Program-made: the position numbers and the translations under genes
Source: Marinobacterium arenosum
GTDB lineage: Bacteria; Pseudomonadota; Gammaproteobacteria; Pseudomonadales; Balneatricaceae
Length of the DNA: 64,000 bases
Direction: 5' to 3'
Assembly (NCBI RefSeq): GCF_019795155.1
Contig: NZ_JAILYN010000003.1
Coordinates: 1-64,000, forward strand
Notes under the pieces: model-generated
Database searches by the model: none
The model's input: only the letters and a program-made list of their open reading frames with translations
Told to the model about the DNA's origin: nothing
Shown here: positions 46,988 through 57,076 of the stretch, piece after piece
Numbering within the stretch: the first letter of the stretch is position 1
How the letters are laid out: the number at the start of each line of letters is the position of its first letter

Positions 46988-48025
46988 GTGGACAGCCCGT
47001 TGTCGACCGACAAGCCGGATTCCAGGCCGCAGCGTTTTGGCTTTCTGCTGCTGCCCAACTTCTCCCTGATCGCCTTCTCATCGGCGATCGAGCCGTTGCG
47101 TATGGCCAACTGGGTGACCGGCGAGGAGTGGTATGAAACGGTGCTGATCAGTCACGACGGCGAAGCGGTGGCCAGCAGTTTCGGGGTACAGACCCTGGTC
47201 GACTGTGCGTTGGCCGATATCCCGCCGCTGGATGCGGTATTCGTCTGCGGCGCCAGTCCGATCGCCCGCACCGGCAACGAAGCGGTGATCGGCTGGTTGC
47301 GTCGCCAGGGCGACGGCAGGATGGCGCTGGGTGGCATCGGTACCGGCTCCTACCTGCTGGCCTGTGCCGGCCTGTTGCACAACTACCGCGCCACCATCCA
47401 CTGGTGGGATCTGGCCAGCCTGCGGGAGGAGTTTCCCGGCACCCAGGTGACCAACAACCTGTTCGAGATCGACGGCAACCGTTACACCTGCAGTGGCGGT
47501 ACCGCGGCGATGGATATGATGCTGTTCCTGATCGGTCAGCAGCATGGCATGGACCTGGCGGCGAAGATCTCCGAACAGTTCGTCTGCGAGCGGATGCGCT
47601 CCGGTGACGACCAGCAGCGGATTCCGCTGAAGGCACGGATCGGCGCCAGTCAGCCGAAGCTGATCGAGGCGGTGACCCTGATGGAGGCCAACATCGAGGA
47701 GCCGCTCAGCACCGACGACCTGGCGTACCACGTTGGCGTCTCCCGCCGGCAGCTGGAACGTCTTTTCAAAAAGCACCTGCAGACGGTGCCCTCCAAGCAT
47801 TACCTTGAGTTGCGACTGGAGCACGCCCGCCAACTTTTGCGCCAGAGCGACAAGCCGGTACTGCAGGTCGGCTTGGCCTGCGGCTTCTCCAGCGCTTCCT
47901 ATTTCAGCACCGCCTATCGCAACCATTACGGCATCACGCCGCGAGAAGAGCGCAAACGCCAGCATGAGACGGTCGATAGTGCGCCCGGCCCACAGCTGGG
48001 CCGCTCGACGCTGCTGAAAAACTGA
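46988..48025 (+). CDS. argR: AraC-family arginine regulator with GATase-1-like domain
   Basis: 345 residues from GTG at 46988, or one more from TTG at 46985; AGGAGG at 46972-46977 fits both, and no ATG is available. The N-terminal effector domain starts FGFLLLPNFSLIAFSSAIEPLRMAN, and the C-terminal domain has STDDLAYHVGVSRRQLERLFK and VLQVGLACGFSSASYFSTAY. It is an arginine-sensing activator and repressor of the Pseudomonas type, unrelated to E. coli ArgR. Between aruC and the aot genes it is next to its regulon, and matching operators are found at four promoters. Confidence 0.9.
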   Translation: MDSPLSTDKPDSRPQRFGFLLLPNFSLIAFSSAIEPLRMANWVTGEEWYETVLISHDGEAVASSFGVQTLVDCALADIPPLDAVFVCGASPIARTGNEAVIGWLRRQGDGRMALGGIGTGSYLLACAGLLHNYRATIHWWDLASLREEFPGTQVTNNLFEIDGNRYTCSGGTAAMDMMLFLIGQQHGMDLAAKISEQFVCERMRSGDDQQRIPLKARIGASQPKLIEAVTLMEANIEEPLSTDDLAYHVGVSRRQLERLFKKHLQTVPSKHYLELRLEHARQLLRQSDKPVLQVGLACGFSSASYFSTAYRNHYGITPREERKRQHETVDSAPGPQLGRSTLLKN

Positions 48026-48111
48026 GCAGAAATGCGGCGCTCATAGCAGTCTGTCAATGCCGTTTCTGGCTGTTTGTCGCTGATTTCTGCTGCTTCTTGC
48101 TGTTTTCCCTG

Positions 48112-48153
48112 AGTCGCAGTGACTGAAATCGGTGGCCGATTTTCGCAATATCC
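48112..48153 (+). promoter_or_regulatory. ArgR operator upstream of aotPJQM
   Basis: AGTCGC-N8-AA-N5-TGGCCG-N8-AA-N5 in tandem with 21-bp spacing; both AA pairs are in register, and the hexamers are 5/6 and 4/6 to TGTCGC. It lies about 240 bp upstream of the aotP start codon, leaving a long leader. Confidence 0.6.
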
Positions 48154-48391
48154 ATATCGGTCGTTTTGTTACTTTGTTATGACGTCTCGCCAGCAGGGAC
48201 GATTGGTTTACATAGCGGGCCGGCCCGCCAGGTTGATAACTGGAAATAACCTGTAACCAACGAGGGGCTGGCGACGAGCCTGGCTTCCCGCATTCGGCTA
48301 GCGGTGGTGGGAAGTACTGAGAAACCTGGCTGTGTTTCCGGGCTAGAGGGAGCTGCCAGGGTCATGACACGGCAACAAGAGAACAATAAAA

Positions 48392-49162
48392 ATGCCTGAA
48401 AACAGTGCCATCTGCCTGAAAAATATTCACAAGTCTTTCGGCGATCTCGAAGTTCTCAAAGGGATCGACCTGCAGGCCCACGAGCATGATGTGATCTCGA
48501 TCATCGGTTCCAGTGGCTCAGGTAAAAGTACCTTCCTGCGTTGTATCAACCTGCTGGAAACCCCGACCGAAGGGGAGATCTACATCACCGGCGAAAAACT
48601 CAAGCTGGCCCGTAACAAGAACGGCGACCTGGATGCGGCCGATGGCCGTCAGTTGGCCGCGATGCGTGCAAAGGTCGGTTTCGTATTCCAGAATTTCAAT
48701 CTCTGGCCGCACAAGACACTGCTGGAAAACGTCATCGAGGGGCCGATCCAGGTGTTGGGTCGTTCCCGTGACGAAGCGGTGGCCTACGCCGAAGAGCTGC
48801 TGCGCAAGGTGGGGCTGGAGAGCCGCAAGGATTATTACCCCAACCAGCTGTCCGGCGGTCAGCAGCAGCGTGTTGCCATCGCCCGTACCCTGGCGATGGA
48901 CCCGCAGGTGCTGCTGTTCGACGAACCGACCTCGGCACTGGACCCGGAGCTGGTCGGCGAGGTGCTCAGTGTGATGCGTGACCTGGCCGCCGAAGGTCGC
49001 ACCATGTTGATCGTGACTCACGAGATGACCTTCGCCCGCGAAGTCTCCAACAAGGTGATGTTCCTGCACCGCGGCCAGGTGGAAGAGTTCGGGCCGCCGG
49101 AGCAGGTGTTCGAGAACCCGACCTCCGAGCGTTGTCGCGAGTTTATCTCCAGTATTTTCTGA
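48392..49162 (+). CDS. aotP: Arginine/ornithine ABC transporter ATP-binding protein
   Basis: 256 residues. Walker A GSSGSGKST, signature LSGGQQQRVAIART, Walker B LLFDEPTSALDPE, and the subfamily hallmark FQNFNLWPHKTLLENVIEGP. It energises arginine and ornithine import. Pseudomonas has the order J-Q-M-O-P; here P comes first, as in the opine-type system at 16.6 kb, to which it is clearly related. Confidence 0.93.
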   Translation: MPENSAICLKNIHKSFGDLEVLKGIDLQAHEHDVISIIGSSGSGKSTFLRCINLLETPTEGEIYITGEKLKLARNKNGDLDAADGRQLAAMRAKVGFVFQNFNLWPHKTLLENVIEGPIQVLGRSRDEAVAYAEELLRKVGLESRKDYYPNQLSGGQQQRVAIARTLAMDPQVLLFDEPTSALDPELVGEVLSVMRDLAAEGRTMLIVTHEMTFAREVSNKVMFLHRGQVEEFGPPEQVFENPTSERCREFISSIF

Positions 49163-49262
49163 TTTCCCGATGAAACTGCCGCCGGCTACTGGCCGGCAGC
49201 GGTGGTTGCCTGCCCAGCGGCGGGCGAGATCACACCTCAAAAAATAACAAAGGATCAACAGT

Positions 49263-50021
49263 ATGAAATTTAAATCCACTTTGGTTGGCGCCGCGCTGGC
49301 CGCAGGTCTGACTCTGGCTGCCGGTATTGCCCAGGCGGGCGACAAAATCCGCATCGCCACCGAAGGTGCCTATGCACCGTTCAACATGGTGGATGCCAGT
49401 GGCGAGCTGGTCGGCTTCGATGTCGACATCGCCCGCGCGATCTGTGACGAGATGAAAGCGGACTGCGAGATCGTGGCGCAGGATTGGGACGGTATTATCC
49501 CGGGTCTGCGGGCGCGTAAATACGATGCCATTATCGCCTCCATGTCGATCACCGAAGAGCGTCTGCGGGTGGTGGATTTCAGCGAGCCGTACTACTCCAA
49601 CGTGCTGGCATTCGTCGCACCCAAGGACAAGTCTCTGAACACCTCGAAGGATGGCCTGAAAGGTCTGACCATCGGTGCTCAGCGTGCCACCATCGCCGGC
49701 CAGCAGCTGGAAGACGTATACGGTGAGGTAGTTAACGTCAAACTGTACGACACTCAGGACAACGCCTACCTGGACCTGGCCGCCGGCCGCCTGGACGGCC
49801 TGCTGTCCGACAAGTTCCCGGCTTATGATTGGCTGCAGAGCAAAGACGGTCAGGGCTTCGAGTTCAAGGGCGCCGATATCGATATCAACGACAAGATCGG
49901 TATCGCGGTGCGTAAGGGTGACAAGCTGCGCGAGAAGCTGGACAAGGCGCTGATGGCGATTGTCAAAGACGGCACCTACGACGTTATCAACGCCAAGTAC
50001 TTCCCGTTCTCCATCTATTAA
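49263..50021 (+). CDS. aotJ: Arginine/ornithine-binding periplasmic protein
   Basis: 252 residues with a signal peptide cut after IAQA (residue 25). The mature part is a family 3 solute-binding protein (IRIATEGAYAPFNMVDASGELVGF, SMSITEERLRVVDFSEPYYS). AAAGGA upstream is a good ribosome site. It captures arginine or ornithine in the periplasm for AotQM. It resembles the binding protein at 17.5 kb over its whole length. Confidence 0.93.
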   Translation: MKFKSTLVGAALAAGLTLAAGIAQAGDKIRIATEGAYAPFNMVDASGELVGFDVDIARAICDEMKADCEIVAQDWDGIIPGLRARKYDAIIASMSITEERLRVVDFSEPYYSNVLAFVAPKDKSLNTSKDGLKGLTIGAQRATIAGQQLEDVYGEVVNVKLYDTQDNAYLDLAAGRLDGLLSDKFPAYDWLQSKDGQGFEFKGADIDINDKIGIAVRKGDKLREKLDKALMAIVKDGTYDVINAKYFPFSIY

Positions 50022-50099
50022 TACCGCCCCGTTGTATAAGTGATGCCCGGCAGCCTGTTGGCTGCCGGTTTCGGCACCCTATTGTTTGAGGTTACCCCG

Positions 50100-50789
50100 A
50101 TGATCGATATGAGAGGATTCGGCGATCAGCTTTGGGCCGGTACGCTGATTACCATCGAGCTGGCATTGGCCAGTCTGGCGCTCGGGCTGGTACTGGGCCT
50201 GCTGGGCGCCACCGCCCGGTTGTCCCACAATAAGCTGGCACGCACAATCTCCACCGGCTATACCACGTTGATTCGCGGTATTCCGGAGCTGCTGACCGTA
50301 CTGATCATCTACTTCGGGGCCACCACGGTGCTGATGTCCGTTGCCGGCATGTTCGGCTACGACGAGTATATCGAAGTCGGCCCGTTTGCCGCCGGTGTCA
50401 CCGCGCTGGGGCTGACCTTTGGTGCTTACGCCAGCGAGGTTTTCCGCGGCGCGATCCTGGCCATTCCGCCGGGCCAGCGCGAAGCCGGGCTGGCGATCGG
50501 TATGAGCAAGTTCAAGGTCTTCATGCGGATCACTATGCCGCAGTTGTGGCGGCTGGCGCTGCCGGGGCTGGGCAATCTGTTTCTGGTGCTGCTGAAGGAT
50601 ACCGCGCTGGTGTCGGTGGTCGGTCTGGACGACCTGATGCTGAAGACCCGCGATGCGGTCAGCTATACCAAGGAGCCGTTCCTGTTCTATCTGTTCGCGG
50701 CCTTCATCTACCTGAGCCTGACCATCGTCTCGATGGTGTTCATCCACTACATGGAAAAGCGTAACAACCGCTGGATGGGGAGAGCCTGA
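50100..50789 (+). CDS. aotQ: Arginine/ornithine ABC transporter permease AotQ
   Basis: 229 residues from the ATG at 50100 (MIDMRGFGDQLWAGTLIT) with GAGGTT upstream, the usual AotQ length; an earlier ATG at 50043 is in frame but has no ribosome site. Helices start LITIELALASLALGLVLGLLGA; the EAA loop is GQREAGLAIGMSKFKVFMRITMP. Its stop overlaps the aotM start in TGATG. Confidence 0.93.
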   Translation: MIDMRGFGDQLWAGTLITIELALASLALGLVLGLLGATARLSHNKLARTISTGYTTLIRGIPELLTVLIIYFGATTVLMSVAGMFGYDEYIEVGPFAAGVTALGLTFGAYASEVFRGAILAIPPGQREAGLAIGMSKFKVFMRITMPQLWRLALPGLGNLFLVLLKDTALVSVVGLDDLMLKTRDAVSYTKEPFLFYLFAAFIYLSLTIVSMVFIHYMEKRNNRWMGRA

Positions 50790-51508
50790 TGCAGTTCGAC
50801 GTCGTCATTCAATACCTGCCGCGCCTGCTGGAAGGGGCGGTTACCACGCTGGAGCTGGTACTGATCTCCGGCATTATCGGCTCGCTGCTGGCGCTGCCGA
50901 TCGGCCTGGCGCGCCACTCCCACCGTCGCTGGCTGAACGCGCTGCCCTATGCCTATATCTTCTTCTTCCGCGGTACGCCGTTGCTGGTGCAGATCTTCCT
51001 GGTCTACTACGGCCTGGCGCAGTTCGACGCGGTACGTGAAAGCGCTCTTTGGCCCTACCTGCGTGAGCCCTACTGGTGCGCGATCATCGCCTTCTCGCTG
51101 AACACCGCCGCCTATACCGCCGAGATTCTGCGCGGTGCCCTGGGGGCCATTCCGAAAGGGGAGATCGAAGCGGCCAAGACCATCGGCATGCGCCAGCCGA
51201 TGCTGTACCGCCGCATTATGCTGCCGCGGGCGTTCGGCATGATCCTGCCGGCCTATGGCAACGAGGTGATCCTGATGCTGAAGGGCAGTGCGTTGGCGTC
51301 CACCATCACCTTACTGGACCTGACCGGCATGGCGCGTACCATCATCGCCCGTACCTATACCCCGATCGAGATCTTCCTCGCCGCCGGTGCGATCTACCTG
51401 CTGATCAGCGTCGGCATCATCATGGTGTTCCGTCAGCTGGAGAAGCGGCACAACCGCCACCTGCAACCGCTGACCGTGAAGGTAAGTGCCAAGCCAGCTT
51501 CCAGCTGA
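50789..51508 (+). CDS. aotM: Arginine/ornithine ABC transporter permease AotM
   Basis: 239 residues from the ATG at 50789, translationally coupled to aotQ. Segments YIFFFRGTPLLVQIFLVYYG and FSLNTAAYTAEILRGALG and the EAA loop GEIEAAKTIGMRQPMLYRRIMLP are typical of HisM-type permeases. A strong terminator follows 31 bp after the stop. Confidence 0.93.
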   Translation: MQFDVVIQYLPRLLEGAVTTLELVLISGIIGSLLALPIGLARHSHRRWLNALPYAYIFFFRGTPLLVQIFLVYYGLAQFDAVRESALWPYLREPYWCAIIAFSLNTAAYTAEILRGALGAIPKGEIEAAKTIGMRQPMLYRRIMLPRAFGMILPAYGNEVILMLKGSALASTITLLDLTGMARTIIARTYTPIEIFLAAGAIYLLISVGIIMVFRQLEKRHNRHLQPLTVKVSAKPASS

Positions 51509-51538
51509 ACCTGGCCAGCAACCGAATACATCATTCGA

Positions 51539-51572
51539 AACCCGGCTGATCCATGATCAGCCGGGTTTTTTC
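51539..51572 (+). terminator. Terminator of the aot operon
   Basis: AACCCGGCTGATC and GATCAGCCGGGTT form a perfect 13-bp stem with a 3-base loop, followed by TTTTTC. Confidence 0.9.
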
Positions 51573-51704
51573 TTGCAGTGCAATGTGCGGCCGAGCGGTG
51601 GGTCTGAACGCGCAAATTCCCCGGGCCGGTCAGTGGTTGGCTATCCAAAAAGAAAATTTATCAGGCCTGGTAATTAAATTTAATCTACAGAAATAGAAAT
51701 AGCG

Positions 51705-51746
51705 GGTCGTTTTTTTGCAATAATTTGTCGTCATAAAGTTCTACAG
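51705..51746 (+). promoter_or_regulatory. ArgR operator upstream of gdhB
   Basis: GGTCGT-N8-AA-N5-TGTCGT-N8-TC: two half-sites exactly 21 bp apart; the second lacks the AA. It lies about 150 bp upstream of the gdhB start. In P. aeruginosa gdhB is an ArgR target, which supports the call. Confidence 0.6.
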
Positions 51747-51894
51747 TTTTAGCTCGGCAAAAGCTTACCGGCGAGGACCCACAGGCCGGTGGTGGCGTCG
51801 ATCATCAGACCAGAACAAGCAAGCGGAATCAGCCGACACGGGGGCAACAAGCACCGCAGGCGGCTACCGGAAGAGGCCGGGGTAGAAAAATAAA

Positions 51895-54800
51895 ATGTCC
51901 GAGCATCGCAGTCACAAGAAAAAACTTCTTACCCAACTGGCGGAACAGTTCCAGGCGAACCTGCCCGTTGACGCCGCCAGTAAAATCCAAGCCTTCGCAG
52001 AACAGTATTATCAGGTTTCGCCCGATGAGGAGTTGTCGGCCCGCCGTCTCGATAACCTCTATGGCGCCACTCTGTCCTGTTGGGAGTTCATCACCGAATA
52101 CGATCGCAAGGCACCCAAGGTACGGGTGTTCAACCCCGATTTCGAACAGCACGGCTGGCACTGCAACCACACGGTGATCCAGATCCTGTTCAACGACATG
52201 CCGTTCCTGGTCGACTCGGTACGGATGGAGTTGAACCGGCGCGAACTGTCGATCCATGCGATCCATAACGCGGTTCTCAATGTCGAACGCGATGGCGCGG
52301 CACTGAAAGGCTTCAGCGAAGCCGGTCAGCCGGAGTCCTTCATCTACCTGGAGGTCGACCGCCACAGCGACGCCGAGTGGTTGAAAGAGATCCGCCAGGT
52401 GCTGACCGAAGTGCAGACCGTCGTCGAAGCGGCGGTCAACGACTACCAGCCGATGCGGGACAAGGTGCGCGAACTGATTGCCGAGATGGGCAATAACGCC
52501 GAGCGGCTGGGTCGTGAGACTGCGGATGAAGCCGCGGCGTTCCTCGACTGGCTGCTGCAGGACCGCTTCACCTTCCTGGCCTATGACGAGTTGAGCTTCA
52601 GCGGCGAAGGGGAAACGTTCGCCGTCAGCCGGGTCGAGGAAAGCGAGCTGGGTACCCTGAAACTGCCGGTTTCGCGCGCTCGCCGCCGCGATTATAAAGA
52701 TCTCAGCGCCGAAGAGCGCGCCTCGATGCTAGACCGCGCACCGCTGCTGCTGGCCAAGTACAGCGCCCGCGCCCGCGTTCACCGTCCGGCCTACATGGAC
52801 CTGGTGGTGATCAAGCGCTTCGACGAGCAGGGCGAAGTGATCGGCGAACACCGCTTCTATGGCCTCTACACCTCGCCGGTGTACAGCGAACGGCCGAGCC
52901 TGATTCCGATGATCCGCAGCAAGGTGGAGCGCACCCTGCTGGCGTCCGGTTTCGGCGCCCAGACCCACAGCGGCAAGGCACTGCTGACCATTCTGAACGA
53001 TCTGCCGCGCGACGAGCTGTTCCTGGCCACCGACGCCGAACTGTTCGATATCGCGATGGGCATCTTTAACCTGCAGGAGCGCCGCAAGGCCCGCCTGTTG
53101 ATGCGTCGCGACCGCTGCGGCAAGTTCTGTACCTTCCTTTACTACGTACCGCGTGACGTGTTCAGCACCGCGCTGCGTCTGCAGGTGCAGGATATCATCG
53201 GCCAGGCCCTGCAGGCCGACGACGCCGAATTCACCACCACCTTCAGCGAATCGATCCTGGCGCGGGTGCATTTCGTGATGCGTACCGATCCGGCCAAGAT
53301 CGCCGCGTTCGATTTCAGCGCGGTCGAAGCGGAGGTGGTCAAGGCATCCCGTTCCTGGGACGACGAACTGCACCACGCACTGGTCGAGAATTGCGGCGAA
53401 GAGCTGGGTAACCGTCTGGCCAACGACTTCCGCCATGCGTTCCCGCACTCCTACCGCGATCACTTCTCGCCTGGCGGCGCTGTCTACGATATCCAGCGGA
53501 TCGAGGAGCTGTCCGCGGGTCGCCCGGTCACCATGAGCTTCTACCGGATGCTGGAGGAGACCCGCGACGTACTGCGCTTCAAGCTGTTCAACGCCGGCGA
53601 GCCGCTGGTGCTGTCCGACGTGATCCCGGTGCTGGAAAACCTCGGCATGTGCGTCCGTGGCGAGCACCCGTACGAGTTGCGTCGCCGTGATGGCGAACGG
53701 TTCTGGATCCACGATTTCACCCTCAGTTACCAGAACGCCGAGACCGTCGAGCTGGAAGAGGTCAAGGAGGTGTTCCAGGATGCCTTCGCGGCGATCTGGA
53801 ACGGCCAGGCCGAGAACGACGAGTTCAACCGGCTGGTGATTGGCGCCAACCTGAGCTGGCGCGAAGTGGCGATGCTGCGTGCCTACGCCCGCTATAACCG
53901 CCAGCTGCGGTTCGGTTTCTCGCAGCCCTATATCGCCGATACCCTGGCGCGCCATCTGCATCTCAGCAAGCTGCTGGTGGCGCTGTTCCGGGCCCGTTTC
54001 GAGCCGGGTCGTCAGAGCGCCAAGGTTGCCCAGCGTCTGGAAGACAGCATTCTGGACGCGCTGGACAAGGTCGACAGCCTGAACGACGACAAGTTGCTGC
54101 GCCGTTTCCTGGAGCTGATCAAGGCCACGCTGCGTACCAACTACTTCCAGCGCGACGCCGATGGCGCGCTGAAGGACTACTTCTCGTTCAAGCTGAACCC
54201 GCACGCCATCGCCAATATCCCGCTGCCGCGGCCGATGTTCGAGGTGTTCGTCTACTCCGCCCGGGTGGAAGGTGTCCACCTGCGCGGCGGCAAGGTGGCC
54301 CGTGGCGGTCTGCGCTGGTCCGACCGCCGCGAGGACTACCGCACCGAGGTACTGGGTCTGGTCAAGGCCCAGCAGGTGAAGAACGCGGTGATCGTACCGG
54401 TCGGCGCCAAGGGCGGCTTCGTCGCCAAGCAGCTGCCGGAGAAGGGCAGCCGCGAAGAGATCCAGGCCGAGGGTATCGCCAGCTACCAGACCTTCATCAG
54501 CGCGCTGCTGGACATCACCGACAACCTGGTGGCCGGTGAGGTGGTGCCGCCGGTCGAGGTGGTGCGCCACGACGAGGACGACCCGTACTTCGTGGTCGCC
54601 GCCGACAAGGGCACCGCCACCTTCTCCGATATCGCCAACGCGATCGCCGAGGAGCGCGGTTTCTGGCTGGGCGACGCGTTCGCCTCCGGCGGCTCGCAGG
54701 GTTACGACCACAAGGGCATGGGCATCACCGCCCGCGGCGCCTGGGAATCGGTCAAACTGCACTTCCGCGAGCTGGGGCTGGATACCCAGTCCGAAGCGTT

Positions 54801-56700
54801 CAGCGTGATCGGCATCGGCGACATGGCCGGCGACGTGTTCGGCAACGGCATGTTGCTGTCCGAGCATATCCAGCTGGTGGCCGCGTTCAACCATATGCAC
54901 ATCTTCATCGATCCGAACCCGGATGCGGCGGCCAGCTACGCCGAGCGCAAGCGGCTGTTCGAACTGCCGCGCTCCAGCTGGGAGGATTACAACGCCGAGC
55001 TGATCTCCGCAGGGGGCGGGGTGTTCTCCCGCGCCGCCAAGTGGATCGAACTGACGCCGCAGATGAAGCAGCGCTTCGACATCCGGGCCGACCGGCTGTC
55101 GCCGAACGACCTGATCCACGCCCTGCTGCAGGCGCCGGTCGACCTGATCTGGAACGGCGGCATCGGCACCTACGTCAAGGCCAGCAGCGAGAGCCACGCC
55201 GACGCCGGCGACAAGGCCAACGACAGCCTGCGTATCGACGGCAGGCAGCTGCGCTGCAAGGTGCTGGGCGAGGGCGGCAACCTGGGCTTCACCCAGCGCG
55301 GCCGGATCGAGTTCTGCGCCCACGGCGGCAAGTCCAACACCGACTTCATCGACAACGCCGGCGGGGTGGACTGCTCCGACCACGAGGTCAACATCAAGAT
55401 CCTGCTGAACGAGGTGGTCGCCAACGGCGACATGACCGTCAAGCAGCGCAACGTACTGCTGCGCGAGATGACCGACGAGGTCGCCGAGCTGGTGCTGCAG
55501 AACAACTACAGCCAGGCGCTGGCGTTGAGCCTGGCGCTGCGCCACGCACGCCAGCACATGGACGAGTACCAGCACCTGATCCACCGCCTGGAGGGTGAGG
55601 GCAAGCTGAACCGGGCGCTGGAGTTCCTGCCGGACGACGACGAACTGCAGCAGCGCAAGGCGGACCAGCAGGGCTTCACCCGGCCGGAACTGTCGGTGCT
55701 GATCTCCTACGCCAAGGCCGAGCTGAAAGAGAAGCTCAGCAGCAGCTGGATCACCGACGACGATTACCTGGCCCGCGCGGTCGGCACCGCCTTCCCGTCG
55801 GTGCTGAACGAACGGTTCCCGGCACAGATCGCCAACCACCGGCTGCGCGGCGAGATCATCGCCACCCAGGTGGCCAACAGCATGGTCAACCACATGGGGA
55901 TCACCTTCGTGCAGCGGCTGCAGCAGACCTCCGGCATGGATTTCGCCAGCATCGCCGCGGCCTATGTGATCGCCCGTGATGTCTACGACCTGGATCGCCT
56001 GTGGGCGGAAGTGGAAGCGCTGGACAACAAGGTGTCCGCCGATATCCAGCAGCTGATGCTGACCAACCTGATCCGCCTGGTGCGCCGCGCCGCTTACTGG
56101 TTCCTGCGCAATACCCAGCTGGAGAACAACGTTACCGCGGTGGTTGAGAAGTTCCAGCCGGGCGTCCGTGCAATCGGTGCCAAGTTGCCGCAGCTGCTGA
56201 TCGGTAAGTCGCATGATGCCTGGCTGGCTGAGCACCGCGAGCTGACAGATGCCGGCGTGCCTGAACAGCTGGCGGACTACGCCGCCGCAGCGGACAGCCT
56301 CTACTCGCTGCTCAGCGTGGTACAGGCTACCGAGCAGACCGGCCAACCGCTGGACTGTGTGGCGGCGATCCATTACGCGCTGGCCGAAAAGCTGGAACTG
56401 CACTGGCTGGATGAGCAGGTCCGTTCCTTCGAGGCGACCAACCATTGGCAGTTGCTGGCACGCGATGCGTATCGCGAGGACCTGACCAGCCATCAGCGGG
56501 CGATCACCGTCAGCGTGCTGGAAGGGGCCGAAGGGGAGCCTGACAGCGAGCAGCTGATCAGCCAGTGGCTGGCCGGCAACGAGCCGCAGCTGGTTCGCTG
56601 GCAGCGGCTGTTGGGCGAGGTACGCAGCAGTGCAGTGCAGGACTTCGCCATCTTCACGGTGGCGGTCCGCGAACTGCTGGAGCTGGCCCAGGCCCACTGA
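51895..56700 (+). CDS. gdhB: NAD-specific glutamate dehydrogenase, large (GDH-180/GdhB) type
   Basis: 1601 residues, the size of the GDH-180/NAD-GDH group. N-terminal regulatory regions (HNAVLNVERDGAALKGF) are followed by a catalytic domain near the middle: KNAVIVPVGAKGGFVAKQLP with the active-site lysine around residues 835-845, then SQGYDHKGMGITARGAWESVKLHF and the Rossmann part VIGIGDMAGDVFGNGMLLS. It oxidises glutamate to 2-oxoglutarate plus ammonia with NAD. It takes the glutamate made by arginine succinyltransferase breakdown, and its promoter carries an ArgR-type site. The 387-base leader upstream holds the terminator and operator. Confidence 0.96.
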   Translation: MSEHRSHKKKLLTQLAEQFQANLPVDAASKIQAFAEQYYQVSPDEELSARRLDNLYGATLSCWEFITEYDRKAPKVRVFNPDFEQHGWHCNHTVIQILFNDMPFLVDSVRMELNRRELSIHAIHNAVLNVERDGAALKGFSEAGQPESFIYLEVDRHSDAEWLKEIRQVLTEVQTVVEAAVNDYQPMRDKVRELIAEMGNNAERLGRETADEAAAFLDWLLQDRFTFLAYDELSFSGEGETFAVSRVEESELGTLKLPVSRARRRDYKDLSAEERASMLDRAPLLLAKYSARARVHRPAYMDLVVIKRFDEQGEVIGEHRFYGLYTSPVYSERPSLIPMIRSKVERTLLASGFGAQTHSGKALLTILNDLPRDELFLATDAELFDIAMGIFNLQERRKARLLMRRDRCGKFCTFLYYVPRDVFSTALRLQVQDIIGQALQADDAEFTTTFSESILARVHFVMRTDPAKIAAFDFSAVEAEVVKASRSWDDELHHALVENCGEELGNRLANDFRHAFPHSYRDHFSPGGAVYDIQRIEELSAGRPVTMSFYRMLEETRDVLRFKLFNAGEPLVLSDVIPVLENLGMCVRGEHPYELRRRDGERFWIHDFTLSYQNAETVELEEVKEVFQDAFAAIWNGQAENDEFNRLVIGANLSWREVAMLRAYARYNRQLRFGFSQPYIADTLARHLHLSKLLVALFRARFEPGRQSAKVAQRLEDSILDALDKVDSLNDDKLLRRFLELIKATLRTNYFQRDADGALKDYFSFKLNPHAIANIPLPRPMFEVFVYSARVEGVHLRGGKVARGGLRWSDRREDYRTEVLGLVKAQQVKNAVIVPVGAKGGFVAKQLPEKGSREEIQAEGIASYQTFISALLDITDNLVAGEVVPPVEVVRHDEDDPYFVVAADKGTATFSDIANAIAEERGFWLGDAFASGGSQGYDHKGMGITARGAWESVKLHFRELGLDTQSEAFSVIGIGDMAGDVFGNGMLLSEHIQLVAAFNHMHIFIDPNPDAAASYAERKRLFELPRSSWEDYNAELISAGGGVFSRAAKWIELTPQMKQRFDIRADRLSPNDLIHALLQAPVDLIWNGGIGTYVKASSESHADAGDKANDSLRIDGRQLRCKVLGEGGNLGFTQRGRIEFCAHGGKSNTDFIDNAGGVDCSDHEVNIKILLNEVVANGDMTVKQRNVLLREMTDEVAELVLQNNYSQALALSLALRHARQHMDEYQHLIHRLEGEGKLNRALEFLPDDDELQQRKADQQGFTRPELSVLISYAKAELKEKLSSSWITDDDYLARAVGTAFPSVLNERFPAQIANHRLRGEIIATQVANSMVNHMGITFVQRLQQTSGMDFASIAAAYVIARDVYDLDRLWAEVEALDNKVSADIQQLMLTNLIRLVRRAAYWFLRNTQLENNVTAVVEKFQPGVRAIGAKLPQLLIGKSHDAWLAEHRELTDAGVPEQLADYAAAADSLYSLLSVVQATEQTGQPLDCVAAIHYALAEKLELHWLDEQVRSFEATNHWQLLARDAYREDLTSHQRAITVSVLEGAEGEPDSEQLISQWLAGNEPQLVRWQRLLGEVRSSAVQDFAIFTVAVRELLELAQAH

Positions 56701-56797
56701 ATGCAATTGCAGGACCGGCGGCGGTGGTAAAGCACCGCCGCCATAAAAACCGATAACGATTAACCAAATTAATTAAAAAGACCCGGCTACGAAAACC

Positions 56798-57022
56798 ATG
56801 ACAACGATGACCGCTTTCCGCCCGTTTGCGCCGATCCGTTTTGTCCACAAAATCTACGAAGCCGCTGCCGACAGCTGGTGGGTATACCGCCAGGAGATCG
56901 GCAACGACGGTAACCTGAAGCCGATGCCGCGGGTGGTGTTCTTCGGCCGCTCCCGCAACGAAGTGGAGCGCTGGATCTCCGGCCACAAGGAAGAGACGGT
57001 ATTCGTCCTCTCCGATAACTGA
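56798..57022 (+). CDS. Small conserved-looking hypothetical protein
   Basis: 74 residues (MTTMTAFRPFAPIRFVHKIYEAAADSWW region, then RVVFFGRSRNEVERWISGHK). No known domain is recognised. It is basic and aromatic-rich with no signal peptide. It follows gdhB by 98 bp on the same strand, and a hairpin lies behind it. The ribosome site is weak. The composition matches that of neighbouring genes, so it is likely real. Confidence 0.6.
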   Translation: MTTMTAFRPFAPIRFVHKIYEAAADSWWVYRQEIGNDGNLKPMPRVVFFGRSRNEVERWISGHKEETVFVLSDN

Positions 57023-57035
57023 TCCCTGTTTCAGC

Positions 57036-57076
57036 CGCCCCCGGCAGCCCTAACCGGGCGGCCGGGGGCGCATTTC
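57036..57076 (+). terminator. Hairpin terminator after the small gene
   Basis: CGCCCCCGGC and GCCGGGGGCG form a perfect 10-bp stem; the loop is 15 bases and the T-run is imperfect (CATTTCTTC). It probably ends the gdhB unit. Confidence 0.6.

Noticed and set aside
48075-48095. TGTCGC upstream of aotP as an additional ArgR half-site
   Set aside because: No AA pair at the required distance and no partner half-site at 21 bp; the tandem site at 48112 fits better.
52729-56706. Long open frame antisense to gdhB (about 1325 codons)
   Set aside because: The plus strand encodes an intact glutamate dehydrogenase; the antisense product has no domain and is a GC-driven shadow.
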